A DNA stretch of 13,916 nt. Source: an uncultured Blautia sp. GTDB taxonomy: Bacteria; Bacillota; Clostridia; Lachnospirales; Lachnospiraceae. Position 1 is the first letter of the stretch. Each line of letters starts with the position of its first letter. The notes beneath the pieces were generated by a model. The model was not told where the DNA came from. It worked only from the letters and a program-made list of their open reading frames with translations, and ran no database searches. The stretch lies in NCBI GenBank assembly GCA_946629475.1, contig CAMOXX010000051.1, positions 1 through 13,916 of the forward strand, in the 5' to 3' direction. Made by a program: the position numbers and the translations under genes. Below, piece after piece: positions 1 to 6,162 of this stretch.

Positions 1-106
1 TCCGTCCGAGATGCTGTACAGGAAAGGCATTGCGATGATTGTGAGGAATGCCGGTCCTGACATCGGTTCCGTTTTCTCTTAAATGAAAGATTTTCTCCAG
101 ATTCAT
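1..106 (-). pseudogene. Internally deleted NCS2 (AzgA/PbuG-like) purine permease, partial at window edge
   Basis: An ATG at 106 lies two bases after the argG stop, with AAGGGG as a possible ribosome binding site inside the end of argG. It opens the peptide MNLEKIFHLRENGTDVRT, which resembles the cytoplasmic N-terminus of NCS2-family purine permeases (typically short, then ENGT.V.TE leading into the first membrane helix). From about base 60 to base 1 that resemblance stops in this frame. Another frame instead reads GPAFLTIIAMPFLYSISDG, which resembles the late membrane segment of the same family (PAF-TI-MPF-YSI--G), normally several hundred residues downstream. The simplest reading is one permease gene that lost its middle in a deletion joining the two parts out of frame. 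The right-hand part would continue beyond the window. Both resemblances come from memory of the family. A sequencing or assembly error cannot be excluded. Confidence 0.6.
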
Positions 107-108
107 AA

Positions 109-1335
109 TCAGTTCCCCTTATTTTTAACTTCCTGCAGCTTCATGGCGCGGACCTTCAGCGGAAGGCCGAACAGTGTGATGAAGCCGGAGGCATCATGGT
201 GATCATACATGTCGCCGGTGGTAAAGGAAGCCAGAGATTCATTGTAGAGGCTGTACGGAGAAGTCGTTCCGGCTTTGATGATGTTGCCTTTGTAAAGGCG
301 GAATTTAACTTCGCCCGTCACATATTTCTGCGTGGATTCCACAAACGCCTGGAGTGCTTCGCGGAGCGGTGTGAACCATTTTCCCTCGTAGACGACCTGG
401 GCGAACTGGGAGCCGAGTTTTTTCTTGGTTTCCATTGTGTCGCGGTCCAGGATCAGCTCCTCCAGCTGATCGTGGGCTTCCATCAGGATGGTTCCTCCGG
501 GGGTCTCATAAATCCCGCGGGATTTCATGCCGACGACGCGGTTTTCCACGATATCGACAATTCCGATTCCGTTCTCGCCGCCAAGGCGGTTGAGCTCAGT
601 GATGATCTCGGAAACCTTCATGGCTTTGCCGTTCAGTGTTTTGGGAACACCTGCCTCGAATGTCATGGTGACATCCGTACAGCGGTCCGGTGCCTTTTCC
701 GGCGTTACGCTGAGAACCAGCATATCGTCGAAGTTCGGTGCCTGTGAAGGATCCTCCAGCTCAAGCCCTTCGTGGCTGATGTGCCACAGGTTGCGGTCGC
801 GGCTGTAGCTGTGGCTGGTATCGAACGGAAGATGGATTCCGTGAGCTTTACAGAAAGCGATCTCATCGTCGCGGGACTGCATGGTCCATACATCGGTCAT
901 ACGCCAGGGGGCGATGATTTTGATGTCCGGCGCAAGGGCGCGGATGCTGAGCTCGAAGCGGATCTGGTCATTGCCTTTGCCTGTGGCTCCATGGCAGATG
1001 GCGACCGCGTTTTCCTTGCGGGCGATTTCTACCAGACGGCGGGCAATAGCAGGCCTTGCCATGGAGGTTCCGAGCAGATATTTGTGCTCATAAACTGCTC
1101 CGGCCTGTACACACGGCATGATAAATTCGTCACAGAATTCGTCCACGATATCTTCAATATACAGTTTGGCGGCTCCCGAAAGACGTGCCCTTTCTTCCAG
1201 ACCGTCCAGTTCATTGCCCTGCCCGCAGTTCACGCAGCAGCAGACAACATCATAGCCGAAGGTTTCCTTGAGCCAGGGGATGAGTGCTGTGGTATCAAGG
1301 CCGCCCGAGTAGGCGAGTACGACTTTTTCCTTCAT
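109..1335 (-). CDS. argG: Argininosuccinate synthase
   Basis: This 408-residue cytoplasmic enzyme joins citrulline and aspartate using ATP to give argininosuccinate, the penultimate step of arginine synthesis. The N-terminus MKEKVVLAYSGGLDT carries the PP-loop ATP-binding motif SGGLDT (residues 10-15). GTSMARPAIA (89-98), HGATGKGNDQIRFE (115-128) and YSRDRNLWHISHEG (177-190) are the usual substrate-binding blocks. The length matches the family (about 400). The frame is open upstream to 1515, but the start at 1335 is chosen because homology begins there, AGGAGG sits 5 bases upstream (1341-1346), and the upstream segment is the mRNA leader, with the promoter at 1520-1548. The gene diverges from argC and has a leader of about 180 nt containing two hairpins and an ARG-box-like site. 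argH, its usual partner, is not in the window. Confidence 0.97.
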   Translation of the reverse strand: MKEKVVLAYSGGLDTTALIPWLKETFGYDVVCCCVNCGQGNELDGLEERARLSGAAKLYIEDIVDEFCDEFIMPCVQAGAVYEHKYLLGTSMARPAIARRLVEIARKENAVAICHGATGKGNDQIRFELSIRALAPDIKIIAPWRMTDVWTMQSRDDEIAFCKAHGIHLPFDTSHSYSRDRNLWHISHEGLELEDPSQAPNFDDMLVLSVTPEKAPDRCTDVTMTFEAGVPKTLNGKAMKVSEIITELNRLGGENGIGIVDIVENRVVGMKSRGIYETPGGTILMEAHDQLEELILDRDTMETKKKLGSQFAQVVYEGKWFTPLREALQAFVESTQKYVTGEVKFRLYKGNIIKAGTTSPYSLYNESLASFTTGDMYDHHDASGFITLFGLPLKVRAMKLQEVKNKGN

Positions 1336-1361
1336 ATGATTCCTCCTGATGAAATGATTGT

Positions 1362-1388
1362 GTATCTGTTCAGTACCTTCACAGATAC
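1362..1388 (-). repeat. Leader hairpin repeat, copy 1 (argG leader)
   Basis: On the argG sense strand this reads GTATCTGT, then an 11-nt loop GAAGGTACTGA, then ACAGATAC. The two 8-bp arms are perfectly complementary. The element ends 26 bases before the argG start codon, just upstream of its ribosome binding site. A near-identical element lies at 9920-9945 in the leader of the comEA-like gene, also in the sense orientation. The shared arms and the shared AAG/TACTG loop core suggest a common origin or common function. No known RNA family is recognised. Confidence 0.7.
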
Positions 1389-1394
1389 GCGCAT

Positions 1395-1423
1395 AACCAT
1401 CCGGATTGCTTCCGGCGATGGTT
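1395..1423 (-). other. Second hairpin in the argG leader
   Basis: On the argG sense strand, AACCAT pairs with ATGGTT and, after a 2-nt bulge (CG), CCGGA pairs with TCCGG around the loop AGCAA. This gives an 11-bp interrupted stem. It lies immediately upstream of the GTATCTGT hairpin (1362-1388) in the same leader. It is not followed by a U-run, so it does not look like an intrinsic terminator. Confidence 0.5.
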
Positions 1424-1461
1424 TTCTGCAAAACGTCCGGTGCCGGGAAATGCATAAATAA

Positions 1462-1475
1462 TGAATAAATATACA
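1462..1475. promoter_or_regulatory. ARG-box-like site (candidate ArgR operator) in the argG leader
   Basis: TGAATAAATATACA matches 13 of 14 positions of the ArgR half-palindrome pattern TGAAT-WWWW-ATTCA and resembles the Bacillus ARG box. AT-rich flanks, including TGCATAAATAA at 1451-1461, extend the similarity. The site is roughly 40-50 nt downstream of the predicted argG start point, so bound ArgR would obstruct elongation or early initiation. argR is not in the window. Assignment to ArgR is inferred from motif and context. Confidence 0.55.
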
Positions 1476-1519
1476 CGTATTGCATATACCCCGGAGCATC
1501 GGCGATTTTTAACATAGGT

Positions 1520-1548
1520 AATATACAACACTTTTATTTAAGTTGCAA
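1520..1548 (-). promoter_or_regulatory. argG promoter
   Basis: Read on the minus strand, TTGCAA (1543-1548) and TATATT (1520-1525) are separated by exactly 17 bases and match sigma-A -35 and -10 hexamers. Transcription would start near 1513, giving a leader of about 180 nt before the argG ATG at 1335. This start point rules out translation from the in-frame ATG at 1515. Confidence 0.7.
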
Positions 1549-1559
1549 CACTTATTTAA
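1526..1559. repeat. Two near-direct repeats over the argG promoter
   Basis: CAACACTTTTATTTAA (1526-1541) is repeated as CAACACTTATTTAA (1546-1559), differing by two T residues. The repeat starts are 20 bp apart, close to two helical turns. The first copy fills the spacer between the argG -10 and -35; the second begins inside the -35. The phasing is what a tandem operator would show, but no regulator is recognised. Confidence 0.45.
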
Positions 1560-1575
1560 AAAATCCAAAAAGTGA

Positions 1576-1590
1576 TTGCATATTATGCAA
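1576..1590. promoter_or_regulatory. Palindromic operator candidate over the argC -35
   Basis: TTGCATATTATGCAA is a palindrome with two perfect 7-bp arms around a single central base. Its left arm contains the argC -35 hexamer TTGCAT, so a bound repressor would exclude RNA polymerase. ArgR is the likely ligand from context. However, the arms TGCAT/ATGCA are separated by 3 bases rather than the 4 of the usual ARG box, so the assignment is uncertain. Confidence 0.55.
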
Positions 1591-1604
1591 AGCAGATGTA
1601 TAAT
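1576..1604 (+). promoter_or_regulatory. argCJBD promoter
   Basis: TTGCAT (1576-1581) and a consensus TATAAT (1599-1604) are separated by 17 bases. Transcription would start near 1611, giving a leader of about 68 nt before argC. The -35 lies inside the palindrome at 1576-1590. This promoter diverges from that of argG; the two -35 hexamers are 27 bp apart. Confidence 0.75.
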
Positions 1605-1651
1605 CAATAGACCGCACCCGGAGAACAGACTGCTCAAAAGGGAGGCGGAAG

Positions 1652-1660
1652 ATGATCTGA
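1652..1660 (+). other. Two-codon leader ORF (ATG ATC TGA) with strong RBS
   Basis: AAAAGGGAGG (1636-1645) sits 6 bases before ATG-ATC-TGA. The spacing is ideal for initiation, but the frame stops after two codons. The stop abuts AAAGGAG (1660-1666), the ribosome binding site of argC, whose ATG is at 1679. A ribosome initiating here would end on top of the argC ribosome binding site. Whether this minimal ORF is translated cannot be told from sequence. Confidence 0.3.
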
Positions 1661-1678
1661 AAGGAGCCTGGACAGGAT

Positions 1679-2719
1679 ATGATCAGGGCAGGAATCATTG
1701 GCGCGACCGGATATGCCGGAAATGAGATCGTGCGCCTGCTTCTCGGACACCCGGAAGCGGAAATAGTATGGTATGGCTCGAGAAGCTATATTGATAAAAG
1801 ATATGCCGATGTATACAGAAACTTTTTTACACTTGTGGAGGATCCATGCCTCGATGACAACATGGAAAAGCTGGCGGAGCAGGCGGATGTCATTTTTACC
1901 GCGACACCGCAGGGCCTCTGCGCTTCACTGATCAATGAGAAGATTCTTTCCGGGACAAAGGTGATTGACCTCAGCGCCGACTTTCGGATCAAGGATGCGG
2001 ACCGCTATGAGGAGTGGTACGGTATAAAACATCAGGCGCGGGAATTCCTTCCGGAAGCGGTGTACGGCCTCTGTGAGATCAACCGCAGCAGCATCAGGGA
2101 CGCGCGTCTCATAGCGAACCCGGGATGCTATCCGACCTGTTCGGTTCTTTCAATCTACCCGCTTGTGAAAGAGGGGATGATCGACCCGGATACCATCATT
2201 ATCGACGCAAAATCGGGGACATCCGGAGCAGGGAGAGGCGCAAAGGTGGACAACCTGTTCTGCGAGGTGAACGAAAACATCAAGGCCTACGGCGTGGCAG
2301 TCCACAGGCACACTCCTGAGATCGAGGATCAGCTCGGATATGCCTGCGGGAAGGAGATCCGGCTCAGCTTTACGCCGCACCTGGTACCGATGAACCGGGG
2401 AATTCTGGTCACAGCCTACGCGTCGCTCGCACGGGATGTGTCTGACGAAGAAATCAGGGCTGCGTACGAGCATTATTATAAGAAGGAAAGATTTGTCCGT
2501 GTACTGGATCCGGATGTCTGCCCGCAGACACGCTTTGTCGAGTGCAGCAATTATGTGGATGTGAATTTCAAGACAGACCGCCGGACCGGCCGCGTGATCA
2601 TGATGGGGGCGATGGACAATCTGGTAAAAGGCGCGGCAGGACAGGCAGTCCAGAACATGAACCTGATGTTCGGCCTTCCGGAGGAGACGGGGCTTCTGGC
2701 TGTTCCGGCCATGCCCTGA
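1679..2719 (+). CDS. argC: N-acetyl-gamma-glutamyl-phosphate reductase
   Basis: This 346-residue cytoplasmic dehydrogenase reduces N-acetylglutamyl-5-phosphate to N-acetylglutamate-5-semialdehyde with NADPH, the third step of arginine synthesis. The N-terminal Rossmann motif is GATGYAG (residues 8-14). The catalytic cysteine is Cys150 in ANPGCYPT (146-153). SGTSGAGR (179-186) and the HRHTPEI segment (209-215, with the active-site histidine) follow as in the family. Length is normal. The start at 1679 has AAAGGAG 12 bases upstream and gives the expected MIRAGIIGATGYAG start. It is first in the argCJBD operon, with 27 bp to argJ, and is driven by the promoter at 1576-1604, which overlaps a palindromic operator candidate, so repression by arginine is likely. 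Confidence 0.97.
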   Translation: MIRAGIIGATGYAGNEIVRLLLGHPEAEIVWYGSRSYIDKRYADVYRNFFTLVEDPCLDDNMEKLAEQADVIFTATPQGLCASLINEKILSGTKVIDLSADFRIKDADRYEEWYGIKHQAREFLPEAVYGLCEINRSSIRDARLIANPGCYPTCSVLSIYPLVKEGMIDPDTIIIDAKSGTSGAGRGAKVDNLFCEVNENIKAYGVAVHRHTPEIEDQLGYACGKEIRLSFTPHLVPMNRGILVTAYASLARDVSDEEIRAAYEHYYKKERFVRVLDPDVCPQTRFVECSNYVDVNFKTDRRTGRVIMMGAMDNLVKGAAGQAVQNMNLMFGLPEETGLLAVPAMP

Positions 2720-2746
2720 ACCGCTGCCGATTTTTAAAGGAGCAGA

Positions 2747-3979
2747 ATGACTATGATAAAAGCTATTTCCGGCGGGGTGACCGCCGCGCAGGGTTTCCGC
2801 GCTTCGGCAGCGGAGGCCGGGATCAAGTATCAGGGCCGGATGGACATGGCAATGCTTTTTGCGGATGTTCCGTGCCGGGCAGCAGGAACTTTTACGACCA
2901 ATGTTGTGAAAGCGGCGCCTGTCCTCTGGGACAGACAGATTGTGTGTGAAAAAGGCACCGCCCAGGCGGTTGTCATGAACAGCGGAATCGCGAATGCCTG
3001 TACCGGAGAAGAGGGAATGGAGTACTGCCGCAGGACCGCGCAGGCCGCAGGAGAAGTGCTCGGCATTCCCGCAGAGAACGTACTGGTGGCCTCAACAGGG
3101 GTGATCGGTATGCAGCTCCCCATCGACCGGATTGTCGCCGGGACAAAGGCGCTTGCGTCTAAGCTTGACAGCAGCGAGAGTGCCGGAAACGAGGCAGCCC
3201 GGGCGATCATGACAACAGATACGGTTCCGAAGGAGATGGCCGTCCAGGTAACGATCGGCGGCAAAACCGTCACAGTAGGCGGCATGTGCAAGGGCTCCGG
3301 GATGATCCATCCCAATATGTGCACCATGCTGAGCTTCCTGACGACGGATGTGTGCATCTCGCAGGAGCTTCTTCTTCATGCCCTCCGTGAGGATGTGAAG
3401 GATACCTACAACATGGTCTCCGTGGACGGGGACACTTCGACGAACGATACCGTACTCCTGCTTTCTTCCGGTCTTGCGGGAAACCCGGAGATTACGGAGA
3501 TGAATGAGGATTATGAGCAATTTGCCGCTGCCCTCCGCGAGGTCAACACCTGTCTTGCGAAGAAGATCGCGGGGGACGGGGAAGGCGCAACTGCTCTGTT
3601 TGAGGTTCAGGTGATCGGAGCGGCGTCGAAAGAGGATGCCGTAAAGCTTTCCAAGTCGGTGGTGGGATCTTCCCTCACAAAGGCTGCCATATACGGACAT
3701 GACGCCAACTGCGGCCGGGTGCTGTGCGCACTGGGATATGCCGGCGTTCCCTTTGATCCCGAAAAGGTGGATCTGACGTTTACAAGCGGCGCCGGCACCA
3801 TTAAAGTGATTGAAAACGGTGTGTTTACCGACTTCAGCGAAGAGCAGGCAACGGAGATCCTTTCGGACAGCCATGTAACTGCCATCGCGGACATGAAGAT
3901 GGGAGAATGCTCGGCGACAGCATGGGGATGTGACCTGACTCACGAGTATGTATCGATCAATGCGGACTACCGGTCGTAA
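2747..3979 (+). CDS. argJ: Glutamate N-acetyltransferase / amino-acid acetyltransferase
   Basis: ArgJ transfers the acetyl group from N-acetylornithine to glutamate, recycling it; bifunctional forms also use acetyl-CoA. The protein has 410 residues, normal for the family. NSGIANACTG (78-87), STGVIG (116-121) and KGSGMIHPN (182-190) are family blocks. The precursor cleaves itself before a conserved threonine, here Thr193 in MCTMLSFLTTD, giving an alpha chain of about 192 and a beta chain of about 218 residues. The residue before it is Cys rather than the more familiar Ala. The end EYVSINADYRS matches the family C-terminus. Two ATGs are possible: 2747 (4 bases after AAAGGAG) and 2753 (10 bases after); the longer is given. 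Mono- or bifunctionality cannot be told from sequence, and no argA is in the window. Confidence 0.96.
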   Translation: MTMIKAISGGVTAAQGFRASAAEAGIKYQGRMDMAMLFADVPCRAAGTFTTNVVKAAPVLWDRQIVCEKGTAQAVVMNSGIANACTGEEGMEYCRRTAQAAGEVLGIPAENVLVASTGVIGMQLPIDRIVAGTKALASKLDSSESAGNEAARAIMTTDTVPKEMAVQVTIGGKTVTVGGMCKGSGMIHPNMCTMLSFLTTDVCISQELLLHALREDVKDTYNMVSVDGDTSTNDTVLLLSSGLAGNPEITEMNEDYEQFAAALREVNTCLAKKIAGDGEGATALFEVQVIGAASKEDAVKLSKSVVGSSLTKAAIYGHDANCGRVLCALGYAGVPFDPEKVDLTFTSGAGTIKVIENGVFTDFSEEQATEILSDSHVTAIADMKMGECSATAWGCDLTHEYVSINADYRS

Positions 3980-4012
3980 ATACGGGGATGCGGCCCGCGG
4001 AATGGAGTTTTT

Positions 4013-4900
4013 ATGGTTAAACAGGAATATCTTGAAAAGGCAGAGGTGCTGATTGAAGCCCTGCCCTATATACAGCGGTTCAACCGGAAAATTGTAGTGA
4101 TCAAGTACGGCGGCAGTGCCATGCTGGACCAGGAGCTGAAGAAAAATGTCATCAAGGACGCGGTTCTTTTAAAACTGGTCGGATTTAAGCCGATTATTGT
4201 ACACGGTGGTGGAAAGGAAATCAGCCGCTGGGTCAGCCGCGTCGGCATGGAGGCAAGGTTTGTGAACGGGCTCCGTGTGACGGATGCTCCGACCATGGAG
4301 ATTGCCGAGATGGTACTGGCCAAGGTGAACCAGGAGCTTGTCACAATGGTGCAGTCACTCGGCGTTAAGGCGGTCGGCGTGAGCGGAAAGGACGGCGGTC
4401 TTCTGAACGTGGAAAAGAAGCTTCCATCCGGAGAGGACATCGGTTTTGTCGGGAACATCAAAAAAGTGAATCCCCAGATTCTCTACGATCTGCTGGAAAA
4501 GGATTTTCTGCCGGTTGTCTTTCCGGTCGGCTATGATGACTCCTTCCAGACCTACAACATCAATGCGGATGATGCCGCCTGCGCGATTGCCGAGGCAGTC
4601 CATGCCGAAAAGCTTGCGTTCCTGTCGGATATCGAGGGCGTTTATAAGGATCAGAACGACCCGCAGTCACTGATTTCCGAGCTCCGGGTGAATGAGGCGG
4701 AAGCCCTGATCCGGGAAGGCTTTGTCGGCGGGGGGATGATTCCAAAGCTTCAGAACTGCATCGACGCAATAGAGAACGGCGTCAACCGGGTACATATCCT
4801 GGACGGAAGGATTCCCCACAGCCTGCTGCTGGAGATCTTTACAAACAAAGGAATCGGAACCGCGATCCTGCGGGATGACGCGGATAAATTTTCACAGTGA
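4013..4900 (+). CDS. argB: Acetylglutamate kinase
   Basis: This 295-residue amino-acid-kinase-family enzyme phosphorylates N-acetylglutamate with ATP. KYGG (31-34) and HGGG (64-67) are the phosphate-binding glycine loops. NGLRVT (85-90) and YNINADDAA (181-189) bind acetylglutamate. GMIPKL (241-246) belongs to the nucleotide-binding half. An N-terminal helix of about 25 residues (KAEVLIEALPYIQRFNRK) precedes the first strand; this extension is characteristic of hexameric, arginine-inhibited kinases, and with the C-terminal DGRIPHSLLLEIFTNKGIGT block it suggests feedback inhibition by arginine. This fits an ArgJ (cyclic) pathway, where ArgB rather than the acetyltransferase is the control point. 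It starts 33 bp after argJ with a modest GGAG site and ends 34 bp before argD. Confidence 0.97.
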   Translation: MVKQEYLEKAEVLIEALPYIQRFNRKIVVIKYGGSAMLDQELKKNVIKDAVLLKLVGFKPIIVHGGGKEISRWVSRVGMEARFVNGLRVTDAPTMEIAEMVLAKVNQELVTMVQSLGVKAVGVSGKDGGLLNVEKKLPSGEDIGFVGNIKKVNPQILYDLLEKDFLPVVFPVGYDDSFQTYNINADDAACAIAEAVHAEKLAFLSDIEGVYKDQNDPQSLISELRVNEAEALIREGFVGGGMIPKLQNCIDAIENGVNRVHILDGRIPHSLLLEIFTNKGIGTAILRDDADKFSQ

Positions 4901-4934
4901 ACCTTAATAACAGGGCTACAGGAGACAAATCAAC

Positions 4935-6122
4935 ATGAATATGCATGATCAGATAGAAGAAGCGGAAGTCAGTATCCTTCATACCTATAACCGGTTTCCG
5001 GTCGTCTTTGAACGGGGAGAGGGAGTTTACCTCTATGATACCGAGGGAAAGAGATATCTTGATTTTGCTGCCGGTATTGCCGTGAACGCTCTTGGATACC
5101 ACTATCCGGGGTATGATGAGGCGCTGAAGGCGCAGATCGACAAGATGCTGCATACCTCCAATCTGTACTATAACATTCCAATTGTTGATGCCGGAAACAA
5201 GCTGGTTCTGGCAAGCCGGATGAACAAGGTGTTTTTTACCAACAGCGGTACAGAGGCGGTGGAAGGCGCGATCAAGGCGGCAAAAAAGTACGCCTATATG
5301 AAAACAGGACGCGCCGGACATGAGATCATTGCCATGAAAAACTCGTTTCACGGAAGGTCCATTGGTGCGCTTTCCGTAACCGGGACCGACCACTACAGGG
5401 AACCCTTTGAACCGCTTATGGGCGGAGTACGCTTTGCGGAATTCAACAATCTGGAGAGTGTAGAGGCGCTCGTGAATGAGAACACCTGCGCGATAATCTG
5501 CGAAACCATCCAGGGAGAGGGCGGGATCCATCCCGCGACCAGAGATTTCCTGCGGGGGCTCCGGAGACTCTGCAATGAAAAGGATATCCTGCTGATTCTG
5601 GACGAGATTCAGTGCGGGATGGGACGGACCGGCTATTACTTTGCCTGGCAGGCCTATGGAGTACAGCCGGACATCATGACAACAGCGAAGGCGCTGGGAT
5701 GCGGCGTTCCGGTAGGGGCGTTTGTTTTGAATAAGAAGGCGGCTTCCGCATCACTCGTACCGGGCGATCACGGGACAACCTACGGGGGCAACCCGTTTGT
5801 CTGCGCAGCTGTCAACAAGGTTTTTGAGATTTATGAGAGAGACATGATCCTGCCGCACGTACAGGAGCTGACACCGTATCTGGAGGAGCGCCTTGACGAG
5901 CTTGTCGATAAGCACTCCAGTGTTGCGGAACGCAGGGGATCCGGTTTTATGCAGGGGCTGGTTATTACCGGAAAACCGGTGTCCCAGGTGATCAACAAAG
6001 CTCTGGAAAAAGGCCTTCTGGTAATCTCCGCGGGGACGGATGTGCTTCGTCTGGTGCCGCCGCTTGTGATCAGCAGGGCGCAGGTGGATGAGATGATCCA
6101 CATTCTGGATCAGTGTCTCTGA
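4935..6122 (+). CDS. argD: Acetylornithine aminotransferase
   Basis: This 395-residue class-III PLP aminotransferase converts N-acetylglutamate semialdehyde to N-acetylornithine using glutamate as amino donor. NSGTEA (103-108) and NSFHGR (136-141) form the cofactor and substrate pocket. LDEIQCGMGRTG (222-233) holds the PLP-binding aspartate. TTAKALGCGVPVG (249-261) contains the Schiff-base Lys252, followed by HGTTYGGNP (279-287). Length is normal. The ATG at 4935 has CAGGAG about 10 bases upstream; an in-frame ATG at 4941 is a weaker alternative. It is the last arg gene of the operon. No hairpin terminator lies between it and the peptidase gene 40 bp downstream, so transcription may run on. 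Confidence 0.96.
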   Translation: MNMHDQIEEAEVSILHTYNRFPVVFERGEGVYLYDTEGKRYLDFAAGIAVNALGYHYPGYDEALKAQIDKMLHTSNLYYNIPIVDAGNKLVLASRMNKVFFTNSGTEAVEGAIKAAKKYAYMKTGRAGHEIIAMKNSFHGRSIGALSVTGTDHYREPFEPLMGGVRFAEFNNLESVEALVNENTCAIICETIQGEGGIHPATRDFLRGLRRLCNEKDILLILDEIQCGMGRTGYYFAWQAYGVQPDIMTTAKALGCGVPVGAFVLNKKAASASLVPGDHGTTYGGNPFVCAAVNKVFEIYERDMILPHVQELTPYLEERLDELVDKHSSVAERRGSGFMQGLVITGKPVSQVINKALEKGLLVISAGTDVLRLVPPLVISRAQVDEMIHILDQCL

Positions 6123-6162
6123 GCAGTTACGATATTATTATCATTGGCCCAGGAGGAGTTTT

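Noticed and set aside
1336..1513. T-box or arginine attenuator in the argG leader
   Set aside because: No GGUGG/CCGCG T-box core, no terminator with a U-run and no arginine-rich leader peptide were found.
1336..1515. N-terminal extension of ArgG by 60 residues from the ATG at 1515
   Set aside because: The extension has no argininosuccinate synthase similarity, contains the ARG-box-like site and leader hairpins, and begins at about the predicted transcription start. The ATG at 1335 has an excellent AGGAGG.
3092..3943. Long antisense open frame of 283 codons within argJ
   Set aside because: It lies wholly inside a well-supported gene, has no recognisable domain or ribosome binding site, and is explained by GC-rich codon use. 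The same applies to antisense frames in argD (4839-5531), argG (772-1461) and the peptidase 3' end (8545-9324).
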